Positions 33,163 through 43,318 are shown, counted from the first letter of the stretch. The stretch: 64,000 bases of DNA from Insulibacter thermoxylanivorax (GCF_015472005.1 NZ_BMAQ01000005.1:124001-188000), one strand, 5' to 3'. Translations and numbers: made by a program. Notes: generated by a model not told the origin, from the letters alone.

Positions 33163-34650
33163 ATGCTGCTCAAGGACTTGATGAAGCTGCTGCTGATCTC
33201 ATCGCTGCAAGGGGATGGGAACACGCCGATCAGCGGCGTGGCGATTGATTCGCGCAAGGTGCAGGAGGGAGATCTGTTCATCTGTCTGCGCGGCCATCAA
33301 TACGATGGCCATGACTATGCAGAAGAAGCTGCGATGCGGGGCGCCAAGGCCCTGGTCGTCGAGCGGGATGTTGAGATACCGCTGCCGAAACTGCGGGTGA
33401 ATGACACCCGGTATGCGATGGCTGTGATCGCCAATGCTTGGTATCGATACCCAAGCCATCAGATGAAGGTGATTGGTGTCACCGGCACCAACGGCAAGAC
33501 GACAATTACTTATCTCATCGATCAGATCCTGCGAGATCAAGGGCTGAAGACCGGGCTGATGGGGACGATCCGCGTGAAGATCGGCGACCGCACCTTCGAG
33601 GCGAGCAATACCACGCTGGAGTCCTTGGAACTGCAGGCGAATCTGCGCAAGATGTGCGATGCCGGCGCCGAATACTGTGTCATGGAAGTCTCCAGCCATG
33701 CGCTCGAACAGGGCAGAGTCCGCGGCACGCGGTTTCGCACAGCGATCTTCACGAATCTGACCCAGGATCATCTCGACTATCACCGGACGATGGAGCAATA
33801 TCGCCAAGCGAAGGGGCTTCTCTTCGCCCGCCTCGGCAACACCTTCAGCGACCAGGCAGATCAGATGCAGTATGCTGTGCTGAATGCCGACGATGAAGCG
33901 GCAGCGGAGTATGCCCGTCTCACCAACGCCCAGGTGATCACCTATGGGATCCATCAGCCGGCCGATGTCAGGGCCGGGAACATCCGCCTCACCCGTCAAG
34001 GGACGGAGCTTGTGCTGCACAGCTTCGCAGGAAGCGTGCCGCTCAAGCTGCAGATGTTCGGCATGTTCAGCGTGTACAACGCGCTGGCAGCAGCGGCGGC
34101 AGCCTTGGCGGAGGACATCCCGCTGCCTCAGATCAAGCAGAGTCTGGAGAAGATTCCCGGCGTCGAGGGACGATTCGAGGCGGTGGATGCGGGCCAGGAT
34201 TACCTCGTCCTCGTCGATTATGCACATACGCCGGACAGTTTGGAGAACGTGCTGAAGACGATACGGAACTTCGCGGAGGGAAGGATCATCACCGTGTTCG
34301 GCTGCGGCGGCGACCGCGACCGCAGTAAACGGCCGCTGATGGGTGAGATCGCCGCCAAGTACAGCGACCTGGTCTATGTGACATCGGATAATCCGCGTAC
34401 GGAAGATCCGGAGCGCATCGCTGGCGATATCGAACGGGGGATTCGCAGGCTGACAGGCAGCGCCGCCGGCTATGAGATCATCCTGGACCGCAGAGAAGCG
34501 ATTATGCGAGCTGTTGCGCAAGCAGCCCCAAAAGATGTAGTATTGATTGCGGGCAAAGGTCACGAAACCTATCAGGAAATCCAAGGTGTGAAGCATCCCT
34601 TCGATGACCGTGAAGCCGCAAAGGAAGCGATAAGGAGCCGATCTTTATGA
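33163..34650 (+). CDS. murE: UDP-MurNAc-L-Ala-D-Glu:meso-diaminopimelate ligase
   Basis: A 495-residue cytoplasmic ATP-dependent ligase that adds the third peptide residue to the wall precursor. It has an N-terminal UDP-binding domain (SGVAIDSRKVQEGDLFICLRG), ATPase loop GVTGTNGKTT and the C-terminal substrate motif DNPRTEDP; the DNPR form predicts meso-diaminopimelate rather than lysine. The start is ATG 33163 behind AGAGGAG, not the GTG at 33154. The last four bases overlap the murF start, so MurE and MurF are translationally coupled. A 190-bp gap without genes precedes it. Confidence 0.96.
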   Translation: MLLKDLMKLLLISSLQGDGNTPISGVAIDSRKVQEGDLFICLRGHQYDGHDYAEEAAMRGAKALVVERDVEIPLPKLRVNDTRYAMAVIANAWYRYPSHQMKVIGVTGTNGKTTITYLIDQILRDQGLKTGLMGTIRVKIGDRTFEASNTTLESLELQANLRKMCDAGAEYCVMEVSSHALEQGRVRGTRFRTAIFTNLTQDHLDYHRTMEQYRQAKGLLFARLGNTFSDQADQMQYAVLNADDEAAAEYARLTNAQVITYGIHQPADVRAGNIRLTRQGTELVLHSFAGSVPLKLQMFGMFSVYNALAAAAAALAEDIPLPQIKQSLEKIPGVEGRFEAVDAGQDYLVLVDYAHTPDSLENVLKTIRNFAEGRIITVFGCGGDRDRSKRPLMGEIAAKYSDLVYVTSDNPRTEDPERIAGDIERGIRRLTGSAAGYEIILDRREAIMRAVAQAAPKDVVLIAGKGHETYQEIQGVKHPFDDREAAKEAIRSRSL

Positions 34651-36044
34651 TCAAACGAACGATTCACCAGTTAATGAAGATGATACGCTGTGAAGCTGCA
34701 CCAGCAGATGCGGATCTCCAGTTCCACGGTGTATCGACTGATACGCGCACCCTGAGCCCCGGCAATCTATTCATTCCCTTGGCGGGCGAACGTTTCGATG
34801 GGCATGAATTCGCAGCGCAAGCGGCCGCACGCGGCGCTGCTGCCGTGCTGTGGCAGCAGGACCGTCCGGGTGCGCCGGAGGGGGTGCCCGTGATCCGGGT
34901 TCCTGACACGCTGGCAGCGCTGCAAGAGCTGGCCGCTGCCTACCGCAGGGAACTGCCGGTTCGCATCATCGGCATCACCGGGTCGAACGGCAAGACGACG
35001 ACCAAGGATATGGTAGCCGCTTGTCTGATGACCACTTATAAGGTGCATAAGACGCAAGGCAACCTCAACAACCATATCGGGCTGCCGCTGACGATCCTGC
35101 AGATGGATGAAGATACGCAGATGGCCGTGCTGGAGATGGGGATGAGCGGCAGCGGAGAGATCGCGTTGCTGTCGAAGATCGCGCTTCCGGAGACGGCGAT
35201 CATCACGAATATCGGGGAAGCGCATCTGCAGCAGCTCGGATCGCGCGAAGCGATCGCCCGCGCGAAGCTGGAGATCATCGAGGGGCTCAGGGAAGACGGT
35301 TTGCTCATCTACAACGGCGACGAACCGCTGCTCGCGGAAATGGTAGCGGGGCTGGAAGGGCGGCAAGCGATGCTGAGATTCCGCTTCGGTGCTCAGGATA
35401 TGAATGATTACTATCCGCTGGCGCTCATCCACCATCAGGATTACATATCGTTCAAGTTGAACGTTCCGTTCTCGCCGACGTTCACCATCCCCCTGCCGGG
35501 GCGGCACAATGTGATGAATGCTCTGGCGGCGATCGCTGCGGCGAAGTTTATGGGTGTAGCGGAGGCGGATATCGTCCGCGGCTTGAGTGAACTTCGCGTA
35601 AGCGGCATGCGCAGCGAGGTGCTGCGATCGAGACACGGCGCCACGCTGATCAATGATGCGTACAATGCGAATCCGACGGCCATGCGGGCAGCGATTCAGA
35701 TGCTTGAGGATTATCATACGAAAGGCAGGAAAATCGCCGTGCTCGGCGATATGCTGGAACTGGGTGAACGCGAAGCCGAGTATCATCGGGCGATCGGCGC
35801 TGAACTCGATCCGGACAAGATCGATTATGTATGGACATACGGTCCCCTCGCAGCAGAGTTAGCTGAAGAGGCGATGGATCGCTTTCCTGCGGGACGGGTT
35901 AAGGCATTCTTGGACAAGGAGACGCTGTCCGGCGAGCTGGATGCCCTCTTATCGGAGCAGGATATCTGTCTGTTCAAGGCCTCCCGCGGCATGCGTCTGG
36001 AAGAGGTCATCCGCCGCTTATGCGATGGCGGTGACGCGGAGTGA
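34647..36044 (+). CDS. murF: UDP-MurNAc-tripeptide:D-Ala-D-Ala ligase
   Basis: A 465-residue ligase that adds D-Ala-D-Ala to complete the UDP-MurNAc-pentapeptide. The ATP loop is GITGSNGKTTTKD, followed by NLNNHIGLPLTIL and EMGMSGSGEI, both characteristic of MurF, and a C-terminal domain with NDAYNANPTAMRAA. It overlaps murE by four bases. In B. subtilis murF lies elsewhere beside ddl, so its place here is a Paenibacillus-like feature of the cluster. Confidence 0.96.
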   Translation: MIKRTIHQLMKMIRCEAAPADADLQFHGVSTDTRTLSPGNLFIPLAGERFDGHEFAAQAAARGAAAVLWQQDRPGAPEGVPVIRVPDTLAALQELAAAYRRELPVRIIGITGSNGKTTTKDMVAACLMTTYKVHKTQGNLNNHIGLPLTILQMDEDTQMAVLEMGMSGSGEIALLSKIALPETAIITNIGEAHLQQLGSREAIARAKLEIIEGLREDGLLIYNGDEPLLAEMVAGLEGRQAMLRFRFGAQDMNDYYPLALIHHQDYISFKLNVPFSPTFTIPLPGRHNVMNALAAIAAAKFMGVAEADIVRGLSELRVSGMRSEVLRSRHGATLINDAYNANPTAMRAAIQMLEDYHTKGRKIAVLGDMLELGEREAEYHRAIGAELDPDKIDYVWTYGPLAAELAEEAMDRFPAGRVKAFLDKETLSGELDALLSEQDICLFKASRGMRLEEVIRRLCDGGDAE

Positions 36045-36183
36045 ATGAAGAGCGCTGTCCTGTTTGCCATGCCGGATCAGACCCGTATGCAACAGGAAAT
36101 CGAAGGTTTAGGAATCTGCACTTTTGCGGATGATCATACTTAATGGCTGAAAGTTATTTTTGCGTAATGGGGTGGCAAGGGTT

Positions 36184-37158
36184 GTGGAATTAAATGCAAT
36201 TTTATTTACGATGGGGGCGGCTTTTGTCCTCAGCATCCTATTGGGACCGTTATTCATCCCGATCCTTCGCCGGCTGAAGTTCGGGCAGCAGATCCGCACT
36301 GAAGGACCGGAAGCTCATCTGAAGAAAGCAGGCACGCCAACCATGGGCGGCACGATCATCCTGCTGGCTCTCCTCCTGGCGGTTCTGTTTTTCTCCCGTT
36401 TCAGCGGAGAGATCGATTACAAATTCTACGTTCTCTTAACGGCAACGATGGGCTACGGCTTGGTAGGATTTCTTGATGATTATATCAAGATCGTCTTCAA
36501 GCGCTCCCTGGGCCTTACGGCGACGCAGAAACTGCTTGGACAATTGATCGTCTCGCTCATCGTCTGTATCCTCCTTGCCACAAACGGTCACAGCACCGAT
36601 GTGAGCATCCCTCTGACGGGCATCTATCTCCCATTGGGTTGGTTCTATTATCCCTTCATCATCCTGCTGATGATGGGAATGAGCAATGCCGTGAACTTCA
36701 CCGACGGGCTGGACGGACTGCTCTCCGGTACGAGTGCGATCGCCTTCGGAGCGTTAACGGTGCTGGCCATGATGTACAGCCAGCCGGAAGTGGCCGTGTT
36801 CGCTGCGGCGATGATCGGCGCTGTGCTCGGTTTCCTGGTCTACAACGCTCATCCTGCCAAGATCTTCATGGGCGATACCGGCTCTTTGGCGATCGGCGGA
36901 GCGATCACCGGAGTGGCCGTGCTTCTTAAGGAAGAACTGCTGCTTCTCATCATCGGCGGCGTCTTCGTCATCGAGATCCTGTCGGTGATCATCCAGGTGA
37001 TCTCCTTCAAGACGACGGGCCGCCGCGTCTTCAAGATGAGTCCGATCCATCATCACTTCGAACTGATCGGATGGTCGGAGTGGAAGGTCGTCATCGTCTT
37101 CTGGCTGGCCGGTCTGTTGTTCGCCGCATTGGGATTACTGATCAACAAGGGGTTATAG
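36184..37158 (+). CDS. mraY: Phospho-MurNAc-pentapeptide translocase MraY
   Basis: A 324-residue, ten-helix membrane enzyme that moves phospho-MurNAc-pentapeptide to undecaprenyl phosphate, giving lipid I. Catalytic and family blocks are GTPTMGG, the aspartates of GFLDDYIK, SNAVNFTDGLDGLLSG, FMGDTGSLAIGG and MSPIHHHFE. I place the start at GTG 36184, eight bases after GGGGTGG, which gives exactly the length of the B. subtilis enzyme; a TTG at 36160 has no site. The 36045-36183 gap holds no gene. Confidence 0.96.
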   Translation: MELNAILFTMGAAFVLSILLGPLFIPILRRLKFGQQIRTEGPEAHLKKAGTPTMGGTIILLALLLAVLFFSRFSGEIDYKFYVLLTATMGYGLVGFLDDYIKIVFKRSLGLTATQKLLGQLIVSLIVCILLATNGHSTDVSIPLTGIYLPLGWFYYPFIILLMMGMSNAVNFTDGLDGLLSGTSAIAFGALTVLAMMYSQPEVAVFAAAMIGAVLGFLVYNAHPAKIFMGDTGSLAIGGAITGVAVLLKEELLLLIIGGVFVIEILSVIIQVISFKTTGRRVFKMSPIHHHFELIGWSEWKVVIVFWLAGLLFAALGLLINKGL

Positions 37159-37161
37159 CAT

Positions 37162-38553
37162 ATGAAGCATCCAAGAGAATACCGGGGACATGAGGTCGTC
37201 ATCATAGGGCTGGCCAGAAGCGGCGTGGCGGTTGCCAAGCTGCTGCACGGCGCGGGTGCAAAAGTCACGGTGAACGACCGCAAGGAGCGAACCGAGTGTC
37301 CGGAAGCGAAGGAGCTGGAGGCACTCGGCCTTCGTGTGATCTGCGGGCATCATCCAACAGACCTCATCCATGACGGGGTGAAGCTGGTGATCAAGAATCC
37401 CGGCATCCCCTATCACATCCCGCCGCTGCAAGAAGCGGAGAAACGGGGCATCGAGATCGTCACGGAAGTGGAGGTCGCCGGGCATCTGCTCGAAGTGCCG
37501 ATCATCGGCATCACCGGCTCGAACGGCAAGACAACGACCACCACTCTCATCTATGAGATCCTCGCTGCTTCCGGATTGAAACCGACAACGGCAGGGAATA
37601 TCGGGCGAGCGATGTGCGAACTGCTCATGGAGACAGAGGAGGACTACAGCTGGGTGGTAGCGGAGCTGAGCAGCTTTCAGTTGAAAGGCACCTTCAGTTT
37701 TCGGCCGAAGATCGCCTGTCTGCTTAACTTCTCCGAAACGCATCTGGACTATCACGGCACGATGGAAGACTATTGGACTTCGAAGAAGAAGCTGTTTGCG
37801 AATCAGGAATCGTCCGACTACGCAGTGTTGAATTACGATGACCCTGCTTGCCGCGCGCTCGCAGAGGAGATCGCCGCGGAGACGGTTTTCTTCTCTCTGA
37901 TCCAAGAGCTGGATTACGGCGTCTATGTCAAGGACGGCATGATCGTATACCGTGATCAAGAGGGAGCGAGCGAGGTGATCATGCCGCTTGGCGAGCTCGG
38001 TCTTCCCGGCAGCTTTAATGCGGAGAATGCTTTGGCTGCCGCGGCGGCAGCGATTCTGGCAGGTGCGCCCGCGGAGAAGATCGCGGATACGCTGCGCACC
38101 TTCCGCGGCGTGCCTCACCGGCTGGAATTCGTAGCCGAGCAGGGCGGTGTGAAATACTATAACAACTCCAAAGCAACCAATGCTTCTGCGGCTAAGAAGG
38201 CGCTGGAGGCCTTCGCCGAGCCGGTGGTGCTCATCGCCGGTGGTCTCGACCGCGGTTCGGACTATATGGAACTCGTGCCGATCTTCCGCGAACGCGTGAA
38301 AGCACTTGTGCTGCTCGGCCAGACGAAGGAGAAGCTGAAACGAGTCGGCGAGCAAGCGGGGATCCCGGCGATCCGGCTGATCGAGCAGGGGGGGAAGGAG
38401 GAGCAGATCCGCAAGGCCGTAGAGGCTGCGGCTGCCCTTGCGCAGCCGGGCGATGTTGTCATGCTGAACCCGGCATGCGCCAGCTGGGATATGTTCGCAT
38501 CCTTCGAAGAAAGGGGACGCATGTTTAAAGAGTCGGTGCATAACCTAAGATAG
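37162..38553 (+). CDS. murD: UDP-MurNAc-L-alanine:D-glutamate ligase
   Basis: A 463-residue cytoplasmic ligase that adds D-glutamate to UDP-MurNAc-L-Ala. It has an N-terminal UDP-binding Rossmann domain (VVIIGLARSGVAVAKLL), the ATP loop GITGSNGKTTTT, the domain-2 residues LNFSETHLDYHGT and a C-terminal domain with FRGVPHRLEFV, NNSKATNASAAKKAL and LNPACASWDMF. The ATG at 37162 follows AAGGGG just inside the mraY end. Gene order mraY-murD-spoVE-murG is as in B. subtilis. Confidence 0.96.
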   Translation: MKHPREYRGHEVVIIGLARSGVAVAKLLHGAGAKVTVNDRKERTECPEAKELEALGLRVICGHHPTDLIHDGVKLVIKNPGIPYHIPPLQEAEKRGIEIVTEVEVAGHLLEVPIIGITGSNGKTTTTTLIYEILAASGLKPTTAGNIGRAMCELLMETEEDYSWVVAELSSFQLKGTFSFRPKIACLLNFSETHLDYHGTMEDYWTSKKKLFANQESSDYAVLNYDDPACRALAEEIAAETVFFSLIQELDYGVYVKDGMIVYRDQEGASEVIMPLGELGLPGSFNAENALAAAAAAILAGAPAEKIADTLRTFRGVPHRLEFVAEQGGVKYYNNSKATNASAAKKALEAFAEPVVLIAGGLDRGSDYMELVPIFRERVKALVLLGQTKEKLKRVGEQAGIPAIRLIEQGGKEEQIRKAVEAAAALAQPGDVVMLNPACASWDMFASFEERGRMFKESVHNLR

Positions 38554-38611
38554 GGGCTTGTTCGCCTCTTCCGCGGGCAAGTCCCAAATCTCTAGAAGAG
38601 GTGTTGCATCG

Positions 38612-39709
38612 ATGGCTAAAGTTCGGACCGCCCCTGATATTACGATCGCGGCGAGCACGATGTTCCTCCTGGCGATTGGAGTGATCATGGTGTACAGTGC
38701 CAGCGCCGTGCTCGCATTCCATGAGTTCGGCGATTCTTTTTATTATTTTAAGCGGCAGCTGATCTTCGCTGTGCTCGGCATCCTGGCCATGTTCACCATG
38801 ATGAATCTCGACTATCTGATCCTGAAAAGATACGCGAAGCCGATCCTTATCTTCTGTTTCATCATGCTGGTGATCGTACTCATCCCCGGCATCGGGGTCG
38901 TTCGCGGCGGCGCGCGAAGCTGGCTGGGGATCGGCTCCTTCGGCATTCAGCCGTCGGAGTTCATGAAACTGGGGATGATCATCTTCCTGGCCAAATATCT
39001 GGAGGCTAACCAAAGCAAGATCATGAATTTCTTCAGCGGACTCATGCCGCCGCTGATGCTTGTCGGAATCGCTTTCGGCCTCATCATGCTGCAGCCGGAT
39101 CTCGGCACGGGCGCTGTACTCGTTGGCGCCTCGCTCATGATCATCTTCGTCGCGGGCGCCCGTATCAGCCATCTGCTCCTGCTGGCAGCCGCGGGTGCGG
39201 CTGGATTTGCCGGTCTGATCCTGGCGGCGCCTTATCGCTTGCAGCGGATCACGGCCTTCCTCGACCCATGGCAGGATCCCCTGGGCGCCGGATATCAAGC
39301 GATCCAGTCCCTTTATGCCATTGGTCCCGGAGGCTTGGCCGGCCTTGGTCTTGGCATGAGCCGGCAGAAGTACAACTACCTGCCGGAACCGCAGAATGAT
39401 TTTATCTTCTCGATTATTGCTGAAGAGCTGGGGTTCATCGGCGGCACTTTCGTCATCCTCTTATTCCTGCTGCTCGTATGGCGGGGCATGCGCACGGCGA
39501 TTACAGCGCCGGATACCTTCGGCAGCCTGCTTGCCGTCGGCATCGTCGGCATGTTCGCCGTCCAGGTCATCATTAACATCGGCGTGGTGATCGGCATGTT
39601 CCCCGTAACCGGCATTACGCTGCCGCTCATCAGCGCCGGCGGCTCATCGCTCACGTTGATGCTCACGGCAGTAGGCATCTTATTGAATATATCCCGATAC
39701 TCGAGGTGA
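38612..39709 (+). CDS. spoVE: SEDS peptidoglycan polymerase SpoVE/FtsW
   Basis: A 365-residue polytopic SEDS glycosyltransferase with about ten membrane helices. Motifs MVYSASAV, IQPSEFMKL, QPDLGTG, GGLAGLGLGMSRQKYNYLPEPQNDFIFSIIAEELGF and GITLPLISAGGSSL identify the FtsW/SpoVE branch. Location between murD and murG, and the SpoVE-type start (pattern PDIT near residue 8), favour SpoVE, which makes cortex with SpoVD; a vegetative FtsW role as well cannot be excluded. The true start is ATG 38612 behind GAAGAGGTG, giving the expected length. Confidence 0.93.
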   Translation: MAKVRTAPDITIAASTMFLLAIGVIMVYSASAVLAFHEFGDSFYYFKRQLIFAVLGILAMFTMMNLDYLILKRYAKPILIFCFIMLVIVLIPGIGVVRGGARSWLGIGSFGIQPSEFMKLGMIIFLAKYLEANQSKIMNFFSGLMPPLMLVGIAFGLIMLQPDLGTGAVLVGASLMIIFVAGARISHLLLLAAAGAAGFAGLILAAPYRLQRITAFLDPWQDPLGAGYQAIQSLYAIGPGGLAGLGLGMSRQKYNYLPEPQNDFIFSIIAEELGFIGGTFVILLFLLLVWRGMRTAITAPDTFGSLLAVGIVGMFAVQVIINIGVVIGMFPVTGITLPLISAGGSSLTLMLTAVGILLNISRYSR

Positions 39710-39716
39710 GGAGAAC

Positions 39717-40841
39717 ATGCGCGTAGTATTAACCGGGGGCGGCACGGGCGGCCATATCTATCCGGCGCTTGCCATCGCTCGTCAGGTGACGGATGCGGAA
39801 CCAGGCAGCGAGCTGCTCTATATCGGCAGCAACCGGGGGCTGGAACGGGAGCTGGCAGCGAAGGAACAGATTCCCTTCGAAGCGATTGAGATCAGCGGTT
39901 TCCGCCGCAGTCTATCGTGGGAGAACGTCAGGACGATCCTGCGTTTCGTACGGGGCGTGAGGCGTTCCAAACAGCTGCTGCGTCGGTTTCAGCCCGATAT
40001 CGTCGTCGGCACGGGAGGGTACGTATGCGGACCCGTTGTCTATGCGGCCGTCAAGCTGGGCATCCCGACGGTGCTGCATGAGCAGAACGTGATCCCCGGG
40101 CTGACCAATGCCTTCCTCAGCCGTTATGCGGACCTTGTGGCCGTGAGTTTTCCGGAATCTAGCAATAACTTTCCCCGTGCCAAACGCGTCTTATATACGG
40201 GGAATCCCCGTGCTTCGCAAGTCGTTCATGCAGATGGTGCAAGGGGACTGGAGTCCCTTGGCATGCGGCTTGCTGCAGATGAGAAGCTGGTGATTGTCAT
40301 GGGCGGCAGCCGCGGTGCGAAGGCGATCAATGACAGCATGATCGAGATGGCGCCGCTCATCGCCGCTCAACCCAGCGGTTTAAAATTTGTGTTCATCACA
40401 GGTCAACCCTATTTCGAATCGACCATGTCGAAGATCCGGGAACAACTGGATGCCTGGCCGGAAGCACTGAAGGTTGTCCCGTATGTACATAATATGCCGG
40501 AAGTGCTGGCAGCCGCATCCCTCATCGTCAGCCGTTCCGGCGCTTCATCGCTGGCAGAGATCACGGCTTTGGGGCTGCCATCCATTCTGATTCCCTCTCC
40601 GAATGTTACGAACAACCATCAAGAGGCCAATGCCCGCTGGCTGGAACGGGAAGGTGCTGCGAAGGTCATCCTGGAGCGCGATCTGGACGGCAGGACCTTA
40701 TATGATGCCGTTTGCCGCATCGCTGATGATGCCATCCGCTTCGAACATATGTCCCGCATGTCCAAGAAGCTTGGCAAACCGGATGCGGCCGAAGCAATCT
40801 ATGAAGCGATGTGCGGCCTTATCCGCGGCCAGAACTTCTAA
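39717..40841 (+). CDS. murG: UDP-GlcNAc:lipid I GlcNAc transferase MurG
   Basis: A 374-residue peripheral membrane GT-B enzyme that adds GlcNAc to lipid I to form lipid II. It has the N-terminal glycine loop TGGGTGGHIYPALAIA, GTGGYVCGPV, LHEQNVIPGLTN and, in the C-terminal UDP-binding domain, VMGGSRGAKAIND and SRSGASSLAEITALGLPSILIP. The ATG follows GAGGTGAGGAG seven bases after the spoVE stop. The chain is a little longer than average (about 360). Confidence 0.96.
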   Translation: MRVVLTGGGTGGHIYPALAIARQVTDAEPGSELLYIGSNRGLERELAAKEQIPFEAIEISGFRRSLSWENVRTILRFVRGVRRSKQLLRRFQPDIVVGTGGYVCGPVVYAAVKLGIPTVLHEQNVIPGLTNAFLSRYADLVAVSFPESSNNFPRAKRVLYTGNPRASQVVHADGARGLESLGMRLAADEKLVIVMGGSRGAKAINDSMIEMAPLIAAQPSGLKFVFITGQPYFESTMSKIREQLDAWPEALKVVPYVHNMPEVLAAASLIVSRSGASSLAEITALGLPSILIPSPNVTNNHQEANARWLEREGAAKVILERDLDGRTLYDAVCRIADDAIRFEHMSRMSKKLGKPDAAEAIYEAMCGLIRGQNF

Positions 40842-41012
40842 GACAAGCAGCATGGATCCGTGCAGATGGGCGATTGTCACACTCCTCGGCACACATACAT
40901 AAACTATCGTAACACGTGACAACATCACGGGCTCATATACCGAGCCGCCTCTGGCATGGAGCTGAAGCTGCCGGGCAGCTGCCCAATCATTCGACCAAAA
41001 GGAGGTCCTCCG

Positions 41013-41918
41013 ATGCACAATGTCATATCCGAATTACAAGCAGCCGGTGTGGGAGAAGTGCGCATCGATGAACCCATGAGCAGACATACGACCTGGAGAA
41101 TCGGCGGTCCCGCTGATTGTCTGTATATCCCCGAGACGAAGGAACAACTGCTTGAAGCGATGAAGATCCTGCGCCGTCATGAGGTGCCTTGGACCGTCTT
41201 CGGCAAAGGTTCCAACACCCTGGTCACAGACAAAGGCATACGGGGAGTCGTCATCAAATTAGGGGACGGATTCGATACGGCGGTGTTCGATGGTGAGGTT
41301 GTGCGCGCGGGAGGGGCTTATTCCTTCGTAAGGCTGTCCATCCTGGCTGCGAAGCAGGGGTTGACGGGACTGGAATTCGCCGGCGGCATTCCGGGTACGG
41401 TGGGCGGTGCTGTGTATATGAATGCAGGAGCACATGGCTCGGATGTGTCACGCATTCTAATCGAAGCTGAAGTTGTCTTGGAAACCGGTGAGTTAGCGGT
41501 ATTGTCAAGAGAGGACATGGATTTTGCTTACCGCCATTCCCTCCTGCAGAGAAGAAAAGGCATCGTCGTATCCGCTGCTTTCCAGCTCGCTTACGGCGAC
41601 CGGAAGGAAATCGCTGCGGCGATGGCTTCCTACAAGGAACGGCGTACGAAGACGCAGCCGCTTACGAAACGATGCGCAGGCAGTGTGTTCCGCAATCCTC
41701 CGAACGACTACGCAGCGCGTCTCATCGAAGCGTGCGGGTTAAAGGGAACGCGGATCGGCGGCGCAGAAGTGTCCGATCTGCACGCTAATTTCATCGTGAA
41801 TACCGGCAACGCTACAGCAGAAGACGTCCTCACCCTGATAGAATACATCCAGGTAAAGGTGCATGAACAGCATGGCATTCGCCTCGTCCCGGAAGTTCTG
41901 GTGGTGGGTGAGCGGTAA
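41013..41918 (+). CDS. murB: UDP-N-acetylenolpyruvoylglucosamine reductase
   Basis: A 301-residue FAD enzyme that reduces UDP-GlcNAc-enolpyruvate to UDP-MurNAc with NADPH. The FAD blocks HTTWRIGGPAD-like, GKGSNTLVTDKGIRGVVIKL, GLEFAGGIPGTVGGAVYMNAGAHG and the C-terminal RNPPNDYAARLIEACGLKGTRIGGAEVSDLHANFIVN place it in MurB type II, as in other Bacillota. The start is ATG 41013 behind AAAGGAGGTCC; the ATG at 40956 has no site. murA follows 16 bp later. The 170-bp gap before it holds nothing recognisable. Confidence 0.96.
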   Translation: MHNVISELQAAGVGEVRIDEPMSRHTTWRIGGPADCLYIPETKEQLLEAMKILRRHEVPWTVFGKGSNTLVTDKGIRGVVIKLGDGFDTAVFDGEVVRAGGAYSFVRLSILAAKQGLTGLEFAGGIPGTVGGAVYMNAGAHGSDVSRILIEAEVVLETGELAVLSREDMDFAYRHSLLQRRKGIVVSAAFQLAYGDRKEIAAAMASYKERRTKTQPLTKRCAGSVFRNPPNDYAARLIEACGLKGTRIGGAEVSDLHANFIVNTGNATAEDVLTLIEYIQVKVHEQHGIRLVPEVLVVGER

Positions 41919-41933
41919 ATCGGAGGTGGGACA

Positions 41934-43217
41934 TTGGAGAAATTGGTCATCGAAGGCGGCAGGCCGCTTCAGGGAACCATCGAAGTTCACGGTTCGAAGA
42001 ATGCAGCTTTGCCGATTCTGGCTGCCAGTATCTTGGCAGAAGGCACGCACATGATCAACAACGTTCCGAATCTGCTGGACATCCATGTCATGTTGAGCAT
42101 CTTGTCAGCACTTGGCTGTCGCACGGAGATGAGGGAAGAGCGGGTGATCATCGACACTTCGACCGTCACTACGTCACAGATTCCAGAAGATCTGATGGGA
42201 CAGATGCGTTCTTCGATATTTCTGATGGGGCCGCTCTTAGCCCGATTCGGACGAGTGACGGTCACGCAGCCCGGGGGATGCGCGATCGGTGAACGCAAGA
42301 TCGATCTTCACCTGCGCGGCTTAGAAGCCTTGGGGGCAAACATTCAGATTCAAGGGGGCACGATTCACTGCACCGCCGACCGCCTCGTCGGCACCGAGAT
42401 CTTCTTGGATCTGCCGAGCGTTGGGGCAACGGAGAACATCCTCATGGCTGCCGTTCGCGCTGAGGGCAAGACGGTCATCTACAACGCCGCTCGTGAGCCG
42501 GAGATTGAAGACCTGCAGAACTATCTGAACCGCATGGGAGCGCGGGTCAGCGGAGCCGGCACCAGCACGATCACAGTGGAAGGCGTGGAGCATCTGACGC
42601 CGTGTCAGTACACGGTCATCCCTGACCGCATCGTCTCAGGGACGATGATGGTGGCAGCGGCGGCTACAAGAGGGGACGTGGTGCTGGAAGGAGTGAATCC
42701 TGAGCATCTTACTACTATCACGCACGTGCTGCGCCGCGCAGGTGTTCACATCGAGGTCGGCGATGATATAATGAAAATATCATGCCCGACGCGAACGCGG
42801 GCTGTCGAACGGATCGTCACCCAGCCGTATCCCGCATTTCCTACGGATATGCAGCCGCAGATGATGGTCTTATTCTCCTTATCCTATGGTACGAGTATCA
42901 TCAAGGAGACGATCTTCGAAGGGCGATTCAAACACGTCGACGAGCTGAACCGCATGGGAGCGGATATCCGCGTTGATTCTCATTCCGCCTTTGTCCGCGG
43001 TGTTCCCAGATTATATGGCGCAACCGTCGAGGCAACGGATCTCCGCGCCGGTGCGGCCCTCGTGATCGCAGGCCTTGCGGCAAGCGGCACGACGATCGTC
43101 GAACAGGTCCACCATATCGACCGCGGTTATGAACGAATCGAAGACATGTTCGCGCGTCTCGGAGCTAGAATTGAACGCTACACGAGTTCGCCGGCTGCTA
43201 AGCGGGTCAGCGGATAA
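41934..43217 (+). CDS. murA: UDP-GlcNAc 1-carboxyvinyltransferase MurA
   Basis: A 427-residue enzyme for the first committed step of wall precursor synthesis, joining phosphoenolpyruvate to UDP-GlcNAc. It has the substrate lysine-asparagine pair of GSKNAALP (K22, N23) and the fosfomycin-target cysteine C116 in QPGGCAIGERKIDLH. It starts with TTG at 41934 behind GGAGGTGGG. B. subtilis has two murA paralogues outside the dcw cluster; here a copy lies directly after murB, so MurB and MurA, consecutive enzymes, are co-produced. Confidence 0.95.
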   Translation: MEKLVIEGGRPLQGTIEVHGSKNAALPILAASILAEGTHMINNVPNLLDIHVMLSILSALGCRTEMREERVIIDTSTVTTSQIPEDLMGQMRSSIFLMGPLLARFGRVTVTQPGGCAIGERKIDLHLRGLEALGANIQIQGGTIHCTADRLVGTEIFLDLPSVGATENILMAAVRAEGKTVIYNAAREPEIEDLQNYLNRMGARVSGAGTSTITVEGVEHLTPCQYTVIPDRIVSGTMMVAAAATRGDVVLEGVNPEHLTTITHVLRRAGVHIEVGDDIMKISCPTRTRAVERIVTQPYPAFPTDMQPQMMVLFSLSYGTSIIKETIFEGRFKHVDELNRMGADIRVDSHSAFVRGVPRLYGATVEATDLRAGAALVIAGLAASGTTIVEQVHHIDRGYERIEDMFARLGARIERYTSSPAAKRVSG

Positions 43218-43318
43218 GCATCATATTGTCAGCAAGCCGCTTGTCGGTTCCTGCTCAGCAGGGACCGACAGCCGGCATGGTTATCGAGCTTTCTCAAGCG
43301 ATGGTGGTGATGGACAAG

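Noticed and set aside
33199-34596. 465-codon minus-strand open frame
   Set aside because: A shadow of murE; it reads as arginine- and histidine-rich noise.
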